A stretch of DNA of 31,515 bases from a virus, in the IMG/VR virus record IMGVR_UViG_3300042556_001483, positions 1-31,515 of that record; one strand, written 5' to 3'. Below are positions 15,980 through 24,112 of the stretch, piece by piece. The position numbers and the translations under genes were made by a program. The stretch's first letter is position 1. Every line of letters starts with the position of its first letter. The notes below the pieces were generated by a model. The model ran no database searches. It worked only from the letters and a program-made list of their open reading frames with translations, and had not been told where the DNA came from.

Positions 15980-16993
15980 TTAAGCTCCTGGCGCATCATA
16001 ACTAGACCTATCAAAACCATTACAACTTAATTTTTCTTGAGCTATCTTAATCCCATAAGTTTTTATACCATCTTCTACATGTTCACAGATACTCTTATTT
16101 GTACCTGGAAATTGCTCTTTATAAAAATGGCATAATCTTGTACATTTAAAATTAGATCTATTAGCAGAACATAACTTAGGGAATTTCGTATTACTTATGT
16201 CGTAAAACTTTTTCTTTAATCTTTTTAAGAACTCTTTTTCATCATCTTCATCAAAAGAAAGTGAAAACGGTCCCCCATCTCTCAAAAAGATTATAGTCAG
16301 AATTCGGTTTTTATATTCCGGATACAGCTTAGAAATTGCATAATTATATAACAAAAGTTGCGTATCTTGCATCAATTTTTTGTAATCTTTAACTTCCCCT
16401 GTAGCCCAATCTTTACGTTGGCCAGTTTTGTAGTCTATTACTTCTATAGTATCTTCATCTAGTTTAGTAACTAAGTCTATAGTTCCTTTAATGGCTAATT
16501 GACATTCTTTGCCATTATAGTCAAATTTAGCCCAATCTTCATCGATAGGTATATCAAAAAATGGTTCAGGCGCTAATATATTTCTATATCTAGGGTCGAA
16601 AACATTATATTTATCAATTAAACCCTTACATAAATCATAACAAAAATCAAAGTCTTTTTCTTCATATTCATGAATACATTTATTAGAATAATATAAGAAA
16701 CTTTTCCAACAAACGGATTCTATAAAATCGTCAGTATATAATTCTGTTTTAGACCATTTTATATTGCCTATATCTTTATCTTCTAATGTAAAAACTCTTT
16801 TATTAGGGTTGTCTTGTAACTGTTTTTTACAATTAGCAAGCGTTTCCATTGTTTTATGTGATATAGTACCCAATACAGCCTTTTTATTTGCCGGTGACTT
16901 ATAGCCCAAAACATATTGAATAAAGTACTGCATAGCGCAAAATTCATGATTTCCGAGACTCGACGATCTGAAATATAAAGTTGGTATATTAAT
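15980..16993 (-). CDS. PD-(D/E)xK nuclease, RecB/Cas4-like, probable AUU start
   Basis: The nuclease core has SHKTME (His46, counting from the ATT at 16993), IKGTIDLV with Asp173, EVIDYKTG with Asp187 and Lys189, and a following QLLLYNY. Cys275, 284, 288 and 303 near the C-terminus, with Cys19, could hold an iron-sulfur cluster as in AddB and Cas4. The first ATG (16933) lies inside the domain: the 20 codons before it encode RSSSLGNHEFCAM, the standard opening of this family, and contain no stop. The only ribosome binding site, AGGAG at 17003-17007, is nine bases before an ATT and six before an ATA. The enzyme probably resects or trims DNA ends during replication and recombination. Confidence 0.85.
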   Translation of the reverse strand: MNIPTLYFRSSSLGNHEFCAMQYFIQYVLGYKSPANKKAVLGTISHKTMETLANCKKQLQDNPNKRVFTLEDKDIGNIKWSKTELYTDDFIESVCWKSFLYYSNKCIHEYEEKDFDFCYDLCKGLIDKYNVFDPRYRNILAPEPFFDIPIDEDWAKFDYNGKECQLAIKGTIDLVTKLDEDTIEVIDYKTGQRKDWATGEVKDYKKLMQDTQLLLYNYAISKLYPEYKNRILTIIFLRDGGPFSLSFDEDDEKEFLKRLKKKFYDISNTKFPKLCSANRSNFKCTRLCHFYKEQFPGTNKSICEHVEDGIKTYGIKIAQEKLSCNGFDRSSYDAPGA

Positions 16994-17002
16994 TATTAAT
17001 TA

Positions 17003-17007
17003 CTCCT
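17003..17007 (-). promoter_or_regulatory. Ribosome binding site pointing to a non-ATG start
   Basis: AGGAG on the minus strand. The spacers are nine bases to ATT (16993) and six to ATA (16996); a TAA in frame just upstream at 17000-17002 bars a longer protein. No ATG, GTG or TTG in frame lies between here and residue 21. Confidence 0.7.
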
Positions 17008-17023
17008 ATTGTTAGTTATTAAT

Positions 17024-17842
17024 TTACATCATTGTATAAATTATTTTGTCATAATTTTTGTCTAAATATTGTATATATTCTTCATGCGTCATATTTTTAT
17101 TATCTATAATCATATCAAAATTTTCATAGTTATTTAACGCTGTTTCACTTTCATGTTTTGATCCTAAAACATTTCTAGTTAATCTTATTATTTTCCCTCC
17201 ATTTTTCTTAATTTCATTCGCCTCGTTTTCAAACCTTACATCTGTTATTATAGATATTTCAGAATGTTCTAATAGTATTTTTTTAATTGTTTTATTAACC
17301 CATACTAAATCGTATATCTTACGCATAATTTCTGTGGCAAAATATTGCATAAGTTCAACCCCAGACATAAAACTATCATTTTTCTTGAAAGTAAATTTAT
17401 CAGACAATCCATAAGCGTCTAAATTTCCATATATTTCATCGTAAGCCAAATCATCTTTGTAAATAATAACTCCTGGCATATCTCCCCACTTAATATTAGT
17501 TTTAGCGATACGGGCTTCTTCATTACCATAAACGGATTCTAACTTTATTCCAAACAAATCTATTAACATATCTTTTAAGGGTTCTGCAAAACTATAACAT
17601 TTAACGTATGGCCAAATAGTTGTCCTAGCATGATACGAAAATTCGTCATCTTTTCTATCAAGATCTAAAACTCCCCAATCTATATCACCATTTGCAAATT
17701 TAGTTTTTACCAAAAGTTTTCCATTAGAATCTAAATTAAAATCTTCGATCATATTAGATTCTTTTAATTTTCTACCTGTAATATAATTACCAAGAGTGTT
17801 CTTGCCGCTCCTTTTAGTGCCAGAAATACCTATTATATTCAC
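17024..17842 (-). CDS. Deoxynucleoside monophosphate kinase (T4 gene 1-like)
   Basis: The protein (272 aa) opens with a P-loop, GISGTKRSGKNT (5-16), and has YSFAEPLKDMLIDLFGI (83-99) and SIITDVRFENEANEIKKNGGKIIRL (about 197-221), features of phage dNMP kinases that make dNDPs from dNMPs. It also has an adenylate-kinase-like lid region. It supplies precursors alongside the RNR and dUTPase in this cluster. The GTG start has GGGGAAG upstream and overlaps the primase stop by one base (TAGTG). Confidence 0.85.
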   Translation of the reverse strand: MNIIGISGTKRSGKNTLGNYITGRKLKESNMIEDFNLDSNGKLLVKTKFANGDIDWGVLDLDRKDDEFSYHARTTIWPYVKCYSFAEPLKDMLIDLFGIKLESVYGNEEARIAKTNIKWGDMPGVIIYKDDLAYDEIYGNLDAYGLSDKFTFKKNDSFMSGVELMQYFATEIMRKIYDLVWVNKTIKKILLEHSEISIITDVRFENEANEIKKNGGKIIRLTRNVLGSKHESETALNNYENFDMIIDNKNMTHEEYIQYLDKNYDKIIYTMM

Positions 17843-18849
17843 TAATACTTCCCCTTTAAATTAAATAATATGTTATTTTTTATATCAATTGGATTCATTT
17901 TGCCTATATCTTTTTTGTAGGAAAATCTTGGAAAAATTAAATTATAAAATCTCGACAAATCCCTCATAAGATTAACTTTAGACTCTCTTCCGGATTCATC
18001 GCTATCTAGTAATACTACTATATTTAAAACACAAAGTTTATCTAATTTTATTCTTTGATTTAAAGATATATCTTTACCCATTATAGAAACGCAATTTAAA
18101 ACACCGGCTTCATACATTCTCCAAACATCTCCAGAACCTTCAACTAAAAAAATAGTATTACTTTGTTTAGCTACATTAGACGCCCTATGATAATTATAGA
18201 GATAATCCCCCTTTTTAAAATTTTTTTCTATTAAGAATTTTGGCTCTAACCAATCTACGGTAGACCTATAAAGATTGGATATTACAATAGATCCATCGTC
18301 ATTATGTATTGGTATAATAGATCTAAGTCTAGATATCCCATATTTTAATAAAGAATCTCCTACACCAAAAAACCTCATAGTATCCGGATTGTATAATCTT
18401 TTTTTTACAAAATAATCTGAGGGTATTTTGACATCTTTTATAGTTTTATCGATATCGCAATTATCGAATGTTGTATTTTCATTTATTTTATTTATTTGTG
18501 ATATAAAATCTATTTTCTTTTGAGTGTTATTACTGGTTATTTTAGAACTTATATTGAATTCCTTTTTCACCCATTTTATAACATCGTAGAAGTTAGCCTC
18601 TTTATCTTTAGATAAAAACCCTTTTATTAATCCAAACACATCATTTCCATACTCATTTTGACACCCATGAGTCCAACAAACCCATTTTTTACTCTTGTGA
18701 TAATAAGAAAAACTCCGCTCATTATCTCCATTATGAATTGGACATTTACAAATAAGCGGTTCAGAATTAGAGCATTCCATATTAAGTTTTTTAAAAACTT
18801 CAGATATATTATCTTCTAAGAAAGATTTAACTTTGCTTAAGTCATTCAT
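17842..18849 (-). CDS. dnaG: DNA primase, DnaG-like (zinc finger and TOPRIM)
   Basis: An N-terminal CHC2-type zinc finger (CPIH at 36-39, CWTHGC at 58-63) is followed by an RNA polymerase-like domain with TIFLVEGSGDVWRMYEAG (232-249, Glu237) and IVVLLDSDESGRE (277-289, Asp282 and Asp284), the TOPRIM metal site. At 335 aa it is short for DnaG and lacks the C-terminal helicase-binding domain. It synthesises RNA primers for replication. The overlap of eight bases with the helicase gene stop and order helicase-primase fit a primosome pair. Confidence 0.9.
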   Translation of the reverse strand: MNDLSKVKSFLEDNISEVFKKLNMECSNSEPLICKCPIHNGDNERSFSYYHKSKKWVCWTHGCQNEYGNDVFGLIKGFLSKDKEANFYDVIKWVKKEFNISSKITSNNTQKKIDFISQINKINENTTFDNCDIDKTIKDVKIPSDYFVKKRLYNPDTMRFFGVGDSLLKYGISRLRSIIPIHNDDGSIVISNLYRSTVDWLEPKFLIEKNFKKGDYLYNYHRASNVAKQSNTIFLVEGSGDVWRMYEAGVLNCVSIMGKDISLNQRIKLDKLCVLNIVVLLDSDESGRESKVNLMRDLSRFYNLIFPRFSYKKDIGKMNPIDIKNNILFNLKGKY

Positions 18850-20302
18850 CTATATCTAATTCCATATTATCAATTTCGTCTTTTGCTATTAAACCTCTAT
18901 CATTAATAGATCTTTTACATTCATTTCTTGTATTTATTTCTTTTATTAACCCTATAGAGCCATCAAATTTAATATTTATATAATCTCCATAATCTAATCC
19001 AGCACCATGTCTAGAAACTATCGGTACTAATTTTCTATTACCATTTAATAGTCCATCGTCAGCAATTTCTTCTAGGGTTTTATGTTTAAATATAGTAAAA
19101 GATGTACATAACCAAATTATTCTATCGGAACCGCTGACCACATCTGTACTTTCTCTAGTTTCACCCTCTCTATTTAACTGAACAAAAGCTAAACAAGGTA
19201 TATCTAATTTAACACAAACATTATGTAATTCGCTAATTTGAAAACCAAGGGCTTGATATTCTTGTATATTTGCATTTATACTAGAAGAACTCATAAGTTT
19301 AAGATAATCATAAATTACTAAACAATCTTTAGTTTTTCCATTTTCATCCTTTCCAACTGTTTGCATAACCCATCTTTTTATATGATTGGATATTACATTA
19401 AATGGTTGACCGGCAACGTTTATATAATAATATTTAAATTCTGAGAATTTTTTAGCCGCATCTCTAACAAGTTTCTTCTTTTCTGGGTCTTTAGCAAAAC
19501 TACCATTTTCTATTTCGTCTAATTTTACCCCACTTAAACCCGCTAATATTCTATAATAATGGTCTTCTTTTGACATTTCTGTATCAAGTAATAATACAGG
19601 ATAATCTTTATTAGATGTTATATTTATAGCTATACTATCTCCTATATAACTTTTCCCAACCTTACTTCTTGCCGCTATTATATTTACGGTTTTTCTTCTT
19701 AATCCACCACCTATAGATTTATCATATCTAGGAAATCCGGTTGGGATACCTATATAATCACATGGATTATTCTCTAGAAAATCTACATAATCTATTACAT
19801 CTTCTCCTAATCTTTCGGGTTTTTCACCAATAGATTCCATAGATATAGCTTTAATTAATGGTTTTTCTACTATATCTATTATATCATCTATTGACTCAGT
19901 ACCATTAGTAGACTTTAGATTATCTAATATTTTTTGCGTTTCATCTTTCAAACTTCTTAAAAATGAAAGCTTCTTTAATTGTGCAGAAAACTTGAAAACA
20001 TTATCTTTATTTATATTAAGTGTTTTTAAAGATTTTAAATAGTCTATATCTGATAATATATCTTCTTTTAAATTTAATATATTAGCAGCGGAAGTTATAC
20101 TAACAACATCTATACTTAAATTATTTTCTATAATATATTTTAAACATCTATATATAATAGCGTTTTGATTATTATAAAAATCTAATTCTGAAAGTATATC
20201 TTGTATTTCTACATAAACCTCTGAACCATATTGAAAAAGCCCTGATAAAACCGCTCTTTCTAATCCTAAATCATGATCATTAACGTCCAACACATTTCTC
20301 AC
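18842..20302 (-). CDS. dnaB: Replicative DNA helicase, DnaB-like
   Basis: The N-terminal domain (LGLERAVLSGLF to about residue 115) is the helical collar of DnaB. The RecA-like motor domain has GIPTGFPRYDKSIGGGLRRKTVNIIAARSKVGKS (Walker A at 210-218), LLLDTEMSKEDHYYR (motif 1a), CLVIYDYLKLM (Walker B) and a SGSDRIIWL motif with the arginine-finger region. It unwinds the template ahead of the polymerase. The start is a weak GTG at 20302; TTG four codons later is an alternative, and no strong ribosome binding site is present, so coupling with the gene ahead (23-base overlap) is likely. Confidence 0.92.
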   Translation of the reverse strand: MRNVLDVNDHDLGLERAVLSGLFQYGSEVYVEIQDILSELDFYNNQNAIIYRCLKYIIENNLSIDVVSITSAANILNLKEDILSDIDYLKSLKTLNINKDNVFKFSAQLKKLSFLRSLKDETQKILDNLKSTNGTESIDDIIDIVEKPLIKAISMESIGEKPERLGEDVIDYVDFLENNPCDYIGIPTGFPRYDKSIGGGLRRKTVNIIAARSKVGKSYIGDSIAINITSNKDYPVLLLDTEMSKEDHYYRILAGLSGVKLDEIENGSFAKDPEKKKLVRDAAKKFSEFKYYYINVAGQPFNVISNHIKRWVMQTVGKDENGKTKDCLVIYDYLKLMSSSSINANIQEYQALGFQISELHNVCVKLDIPCLAFVQLNREGETRESTDVVSGSDRIIWLCTSFTIFKHKTLEEIADDGLLNGNRKLVPIVSRHGAGLDYGDYINIKFDGSIGLIKEINTRNECKRSINDRGLIAKDEIDNMELDIDE

Positions 20303-20621
20303 ATCTATAATATTCTGAAACTAATAAACTCGGTGGTATTTTTACTTCCTTATTACATATACTACACTTTATTGTTCTTTCTTTTACCCTCTCTCTACAC
20401 GGTGTTAGAGATTTTCTTTTTACAACATTGTCAAACTCTTCCTCTCCTATTTCTCCATCATCTTTCCAAATATTTTTTTTAGCTTTAACTGGCATTTTAA
20501 CTCTAACTGAACCTTTCCTATTCATTGTAAAATCTTCTACAACGTGTTCATATTTTTCTACTTCCGATTCCTTTGGCTTATTTTTAGACCCTTTTGGTCT
20601 ACCCCTCTTTTTATCTGTCAT
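20280..20621 (-). CDS. AT-hook plus zinc-ribbon small protein
   Basis: KKRGRPKGSKNK (4-15) is a canonical AT-hook for minor-groove binding of AT-rich DNA. The C-terminus has KCSICNKEV and YYRCEKCV, two C-x2-C pairs of a zinc ribbon. The middle is acidic and probably unstructured. A DNA-binding architectural or replication-linked role is natural for such a protein in this cluster but is not shown. Start chosen at ATG 20621 with GGGAGG upstream; an earlier start in frame lacks support. It overlaps the next gene by 11 bases. Confidence 0.7.
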   Translation of the reverse strand: MTDKKRGRPKGSKNKPKESEVEKYEHVVEDFTMNRKGSVRVKMPVKAKKNIWKDDGEIGEEEFDNVVKRKSLTPCRERVKERTIKCSICNKEVKIPPSLLVSEYYRCEKCVGR

Positions 20622-21126
20622 AATTCCTCCCTTTATCATGTAATACATTGGAAATTCTTTTTAACACATCTACTTTACCTTCTAACAAAGTTAGTCTACT
20701 TTTAACATTTTCATTAAGTCTACTAAGCTGTTTTCCATATTCTGTACAATTAAGAAGTACAATTCTTTTTGCTTCAGATTTTAAGTATTTAAAGTCTTCG
20801 TTATTTGTATCTATTATTTTAGACTGTATAATTGTTTGACACAATGAAGTTATAGCTGATTCAAGCCAATTATTTATGGCCATATTTTTATTGTATTCGG
20901 CTTGTATATGAGATATAAATTGTAATACTATATAACTTGCATTTAAAGCCTCTTCTCTCTTCATTTTAGATAATTCTTCATTATTAAAACTTAAACATTC
21001 TTCAAAATCTTTAGATAAACTTAAACTTGGTAAATTTAATCCATTAGAATCTATGTAATTATCTATATTTTGTACAAAATTTTCATAATCCAACAAGTTG
21101 ATTTCTCCAGTTTTCTCGTTCATCAT
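20611..21126 (-). CDS. Hypothetical helical protein in recombination cluster (171 aa)
   Basis: The protein is almost all helix-forming, with heptad-like stretches (EELSKMKREEALNASYIVLQFISHIQAEY, then a C-terminal LNENVKSRLTLLEGKVDVLKRI). There is no enzyme motif. Its place downstream of a RecA-like recombinase and a nuclease, and upstream of the helicase, suggests a mediator protein analogous to phage T4 UvsY, but no sequence evidence supports identity. Two ATG codons at 21126 and 21123 are possible starts; the region before them has no good ribosome binding site and lies inside the nuclease gene. Confidence 0.6.
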   Translation of the reverse strand: MMNEKTGEINLLDYENFVQNIDNYIDSNGLNLPSLSLSKDFEECLSFNNEELSKMKREEALNASYIVLQFISHIQAEYNKNMAINNWLESAITSLCQTIIQSKIIDTNNEDFKYLKSEAKRIVLLNCTEYGKQLSRLNENVKSRLTLLEGKVDVLKRISNVLHDKGRNYDR

Positions 21127-21484
21127 ATTTTAATATTACAATCCTTATATTATTTATTTCACAAAATTTTATTTTATCAGAATCTCTTTTTAAAGATTTA
21201 TAATATTCTAGTTTCGTTTCATGAAAAAACGGAATATATTTATAATGTTGTTCTCCATGAACTTCTACAGCTAAATCTAATAGAGGAATAAAAAAATCTA
21301 AATATAGTATTGTTCCTGGTATTCTAACTTCTTCTAATATAGAATATGAACCATATACATTTTTAATTTCTTCTCTAGCGAATATATGATATTTTGATCT
21401 AGGTCTTTTATCATCGTTAAATATTTTATTTTTACTCATATTCCAAGAATAAATTTTGTTATTTAACCCTTTAACCTTTTTCAT
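21083..21484 (-). CDS. Vsr-like / restriction-fold endonuclease (133 aa)
   Basis: The motif YGSYSILEEVRIPGTILYLDFFIPLLDLAVEVHGEQHYKYIPFFH spans residues 44-88 and shows the D-x(n)-E-x-H arrangement of restriction-endonuclease-fold nucleases of the DUF559/Vsr type (Asp63, Glu74, His76-Gly-Glu-Gln-His80). A C-terminal strand IRIVILKYDE completes the fold. The catalytic residues suggest a metal-dependent DNA cutter. It is joined to the RecA-like gene by an ATGA overlap, so a repair or recombination role is more likely than homing. Confidence in exact class is moderate. Confidence 0.7.
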   Translation of the reverse strand: MKKVKGLNNKIYSWNMSKNKIFNDDKRPRSKYHIFAREEIKNVYGSYSILEEVRIPGTILYLDFFIPLLDLAVEVHGEQHYKYIPFFHETKLEYYKSLKRDSDKIKFCEINNIRIVILKYDERENWRNQLVGL

Positions 21485-22545
21485 TTTAACAGATCTTTTA
21501 CTTGTTCACTTAAGCTATTCAAAACATCTTTATTTTCATTTAAATATTCTATAACTTTTTCAGAACCATGAAATTTTTCTTCTCCTATATAATACCATGA
21601 TCCAGCAGCTTTTATAAGAGAAAATTGAAGTGCTAATTGATAAATTTCTTGAACTTCATCTATACCAACACCATATCTAAGCCACCCTTCTGAAGATGCT
21701 CCAGGTTTACCACCAGCATTACTAGTTATCAATTTCCAAAAAAGATTTTGACCTATTTGAATTCCTGAATCATTATCACTATCATCTTTTTTACCACCAA
21801 TACTCCATTTTTTTGTTCCATTTATAGATAAATTAACCCCAGCCTGATATTTTATTTGATTCCCACAATCTGAATGTTTCAAAATGTGTCCTTTGCCAGA
21901 AGTGTTAGCTATATTATGCGTTATCATAATTAAAATTATTTTATTTCTTACTAAATATGGTGCTACCTTTTTGCAAAATAGTGTTAATAATCTAGGTAAA
22001 GAATTTCTTATTCCAACTTTTACTTCTCCATCTAATTCTTCTTTTGGAACCATATTAGAAGTAGAATCTATTATTATTATAGAGTTAGGAAGTGTTTTAA
22101 CATAAGTATCTATTATATTTAGATAATCTTCAGCAGATAATATATCTTCATCAGATTCTACAACATGTATCTTATCTGGGTCTAAACCCTTTATTCCTTC
22201 AAAATTCTGTTTAGATAATCTGTTTTCTGTATTAACATAAATTATATTGTATTTATCCTGGTGTTTAGCTGCAAAATGTAAAGCTGTCGTTGTTTTTCCT
22301 GATTTTGGATCTGATGTTAATATAAAAACAGTGCCTTCTCTTATTCCACCCCCAGTAATTAAATCTACCATAGGACTAACAGATAGAACTTTTAAATCAT
22401 TTATATTTTTTAATACTTCAGAACCATTTTTAATAACTTCTCCATATTTTTTAATTATAGCTTTATTTACTTCAGAAAGACTTAATCCAGTAACTTTATT
22501 TTCTTCTTTAGTATCTTTTTCTTTAAGTTTAGCTATTCTAGCCAT
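21481..22545 (-). CDS. recA: RecA/UvsX-like recombinase
   Basis: RecA-family signature elements are present: MVDLITGGGIREGTVFILTSDPKSGKTTTALHFA (59-92, Walker A at 78-86), IIYVNTENRLSKQNFEGIKG (101-120), SIIIIDSTSNMVPKEEL (155-171, Walker B), and SDCGNQIKYQAGVNLSING in the place of the RecA N-A-L-K-F-Y L2 region. The protein is 354 aa, near the family size, without the large C-terminal domain of E. coli RecA. It forms filaments on single-stranded DNA and drives strand exchange. AGGAG with eight bases to ATG. It overlaps its upstream neighbour by eight bases. Confidence 0.92.
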   Translation of the reverse strand: MARIAKLKEKDTKEENKVTGLSLSEVNKAIIKKYGEVIKNGSEVLKNINDLKVLSVSPMVDLITGGGIREGTVFILTSDPKSGKTTTALHFAAKHQDKYNIIYVNTENRLSKQNFEGIKGLDPDKIHVVESDEDILSAEDYLNIIDTYVKTLPNSIIIIDSTSNMVPKEELDGEVKVGIRNSLPRLLTLFCKKVAPYLVRNKIILIMITHNIANTSGKGHILKHSDCGNQIKYQAGVNLSINGTKKWSIGGKKDDSDNDSGIQIGQNLFWKLITSNAGGKPGASSEGWLRYGVGIDEVQEIYQLALQFSLIKAAGSWYYIGEEKFHGSEKVIEYLNENKDVLNSLSEQVKDLLK

Positions 22546-23044
22546 TCTCTAAACTCCTTAGTTTATTTAGTTTATTAGAGCCAAAAGTTTTTCTTTTCAC
22601 ATCCCCTTTAGGAATTTCTAATACTTTAGATTCTAATTCTTTTTTCTCTTGGTCTTCTATTGTTTCTTTATATTTTTCCAACAACGGTATTATGGCGGGA
22701 TTAACTTTCCAACCTCTACCCCTTCCATTTTGCAACCCTATTAATAAGAATTTATCAAAATCTTTAGACTTTAAAAAAGATAATAAGGTTTTTTCTCCGT
22801 ATTTTTTACCAAGAACTCTTGCCGCATTTAACTGTTTTAACCAAGTCCAATGTTCTTTACAGCCTTTTGTCCAAAATTTATACGGAAGCGTTCCAGAATT
22901 TAATTTTTCTGATCTTCTGATTAGAATATACTCAGCTACATATGCTTCAAAAGTGCAATATTCGCCGGTATGTATATGTTGATAAGAATACTTTTCAGAT
23001 TGTTGTTTCTGAAATTCTTTATTGAACAAAGTGGGTTTATCCAT
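22538..23044 (-). CDS. Hypothetical protein upstream of recombinase (168 aa)
   Basis: The protein is charged with several aromatic residues (YSYQHIHTGEYCTFEAYVAEYILIRR, LPYKFWTKG, HWTWLKQLNAARVLGKKYG). No motif is recognised. The C-terminus is very basic (DVKRKTFGSNKLNKLRSLENG) and may bind nucleic acid. It is translated from a strong AAGGATAG site and its stop overlaps the recombinase start, suggesting a related role in recombination or replication. Confidence 0.65.
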   Translation of the reverse strand: MDKPTLFNKEFQKQQSEKYSYQHIHTGEYCTFEAYVAEYILIRRSEKLNSGTLPYKFWTKGCKEHWTWLKQLNAARVLGKKYGEKTLLSFLKSKDFDKFLLIGLQNGRGRGWKVNPAIIPLLEKYKETIEDQEKKELESKVLEIPKGDVKRKTFGSNKLNKLRSLENG

Positions 23045-23045
23045 T

Positions 23046-23453
23046 CTATCCTTTCAATTTATAAATAGCTTGATCGAAACAATCTTCTATATTAGAAGAA
23101 TCTCTATATCTTTCTATTAACCCTCTATTGATATATATTATTTTATTAATAATACCATTTTTTAAAAACCCAATCGTTGTAGTATGTATGTAATCATCAT
23201 CTAATAATTTACACAAAACAGATCTTACAAGATATAAACCTTCACAATCATCTGGTATAGTATGTTCAACCATCGCAGATTTATATTGTAACTTTATTTT
23301 TACTATATTTTTTCTGTTTTCTATTAATTGAAACCAATCATAGTAATCATTAAAGGCGAGAAATTCATTCTCGTTAAAATATATCCAAAACCATAGCTTA
23401 CTTTTGTCTTTTCTGTATTCTGCTAACCAATCTTCTTTTGATGATACTATCAT
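23046..23453 (-). CDS. Hypothetical protein (135 aa)
   Basis: Soluble protein with beta-strand and Trp-rich N-terminus (KLWFWIYFNENEFLAFNDYYDWFQL) and a mixed C-terminal half. No family is recognised. The ATG start has a poor ribosome binding site (AAAGATAAAAAATAA). It is flanked by gaps of one and seven bases. Confidence 0.6.
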   Translation of the reverse strand: MIVSSKEDWLAEYRKDKSKLWFWIYFNENEFLAFNDYYDWFQLIENRKNIVKIKLQYKSAMVEHTIPDDCEGLYLVRSVLCKLLDDDYIHTTTIGFLKNGIINKIIYINRGLIERYRDSSNIEDCFDQAIYKLKG

Positions 23454-23460
23454 TTATTTT

Positions 23461-23787
23461 TTATCTTTTAACTTGTACTATATAGTCTTTCTTTTCCATT
23501 AAATTAATACCAGACCCAACTTTTCGTCTATTGTCATCCCCTATCTCAGAAGCAGCCTCGGTCATTACTACCGCACCCTTCCTTCTAGCGAATTGATCTT
23601 TATTTAAAGACGAATTACCCTTTTTTGTTTCTTGTATATTGGGCCTTGTATTAATATTCTCTTTAATATATTTTTCTATAAAACTTACGGTTCTATCAAG
23701 CTCTTTAGCTAGACTTTCTGGTGAATCATTTATATGACCATCTATATAAAACTTCTCAACGTTACTTATTGGTCCTTTTTTAGCCAT
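23461..23787 (-). CDS. Small HTH-like protein (108 aa)
   Basis: The N-terminal segment ISNVEKFYIDGHINDSPESLAKELDRTVSFIEKYI (about 7-41) has the look of a helix-turn-helix: a starter helix, S-P-E-S-L-A turn and recognition-type helix. The rest is basic and low in order (NTRPNIQETKKGNSSLN). A DNA-binding or sigma-like role is suggested only by shape. Start chosen at ATG 23787, with GGGAG upstream, over an earlier ATG in a short frame extension. It overlaps the previous gene by eight bases. Confidence 0.55.
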   Translation of the reverse strand: MAKKGPISNVEKFYIDGHINDSPESLAKELDRTVSFIEKYIKENINTRPNIQETKKGNSSLNKDQFARRKGAVVMTEAASEIGDDNRRKVGSGINLMEKKDYIVQVKR

Positions 23788-24112
23788 TAAAAATCTCCCT
23801 GTTAATAATATGTAAACTATCATACTTTTTGTTTTTTAAAAAATAAATGTATTTATCAAATAATTCTTGAGAAACTTCTTTATATGAAAACATTTTCTTT
23901 ACAACGCTTTCTCTATTACAATTAGTACCTATTGGATTACATATATAACCATCAAACATAGCTACTTTATATCTAGAATTCTCTCCGACAATCTTTTTAG
24001 CAAATACTGTTTCACCCTTTATAATATTATGTTCAGAGATTTCATCTCCAAATCTATCATAACATATTATATTTATTTTATCTTCTGTTTTAAAATAATC
24101 GTAATTTTCCAT
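23780..24112 (-). CDS. Hypothetical protein (110 aa)
   Basis: The N-terminal part is beta-rich (KINIICYDRFGDEI, YKVAMFDGYICNPIG) and the C-terminal part helical (FSYKEVSQELFDKYIYFLKNKKYD). No family is recognised. The ATG at 24112 shares one base with the TGA of the PhoH-like gene. An in-frame TTG one codon upstream is less likely. Confidence 0.6.
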   Translation of the reverse strand: MENYDYFKTEDKINIICYDRFGDEISEHNIIKGETVFAKKIVGENSRYKVAMFDGYICNPIGTNCNRESVVKKMFSYKEVSQELFDKYIYFLKNKKYDSLHIINREIFNG

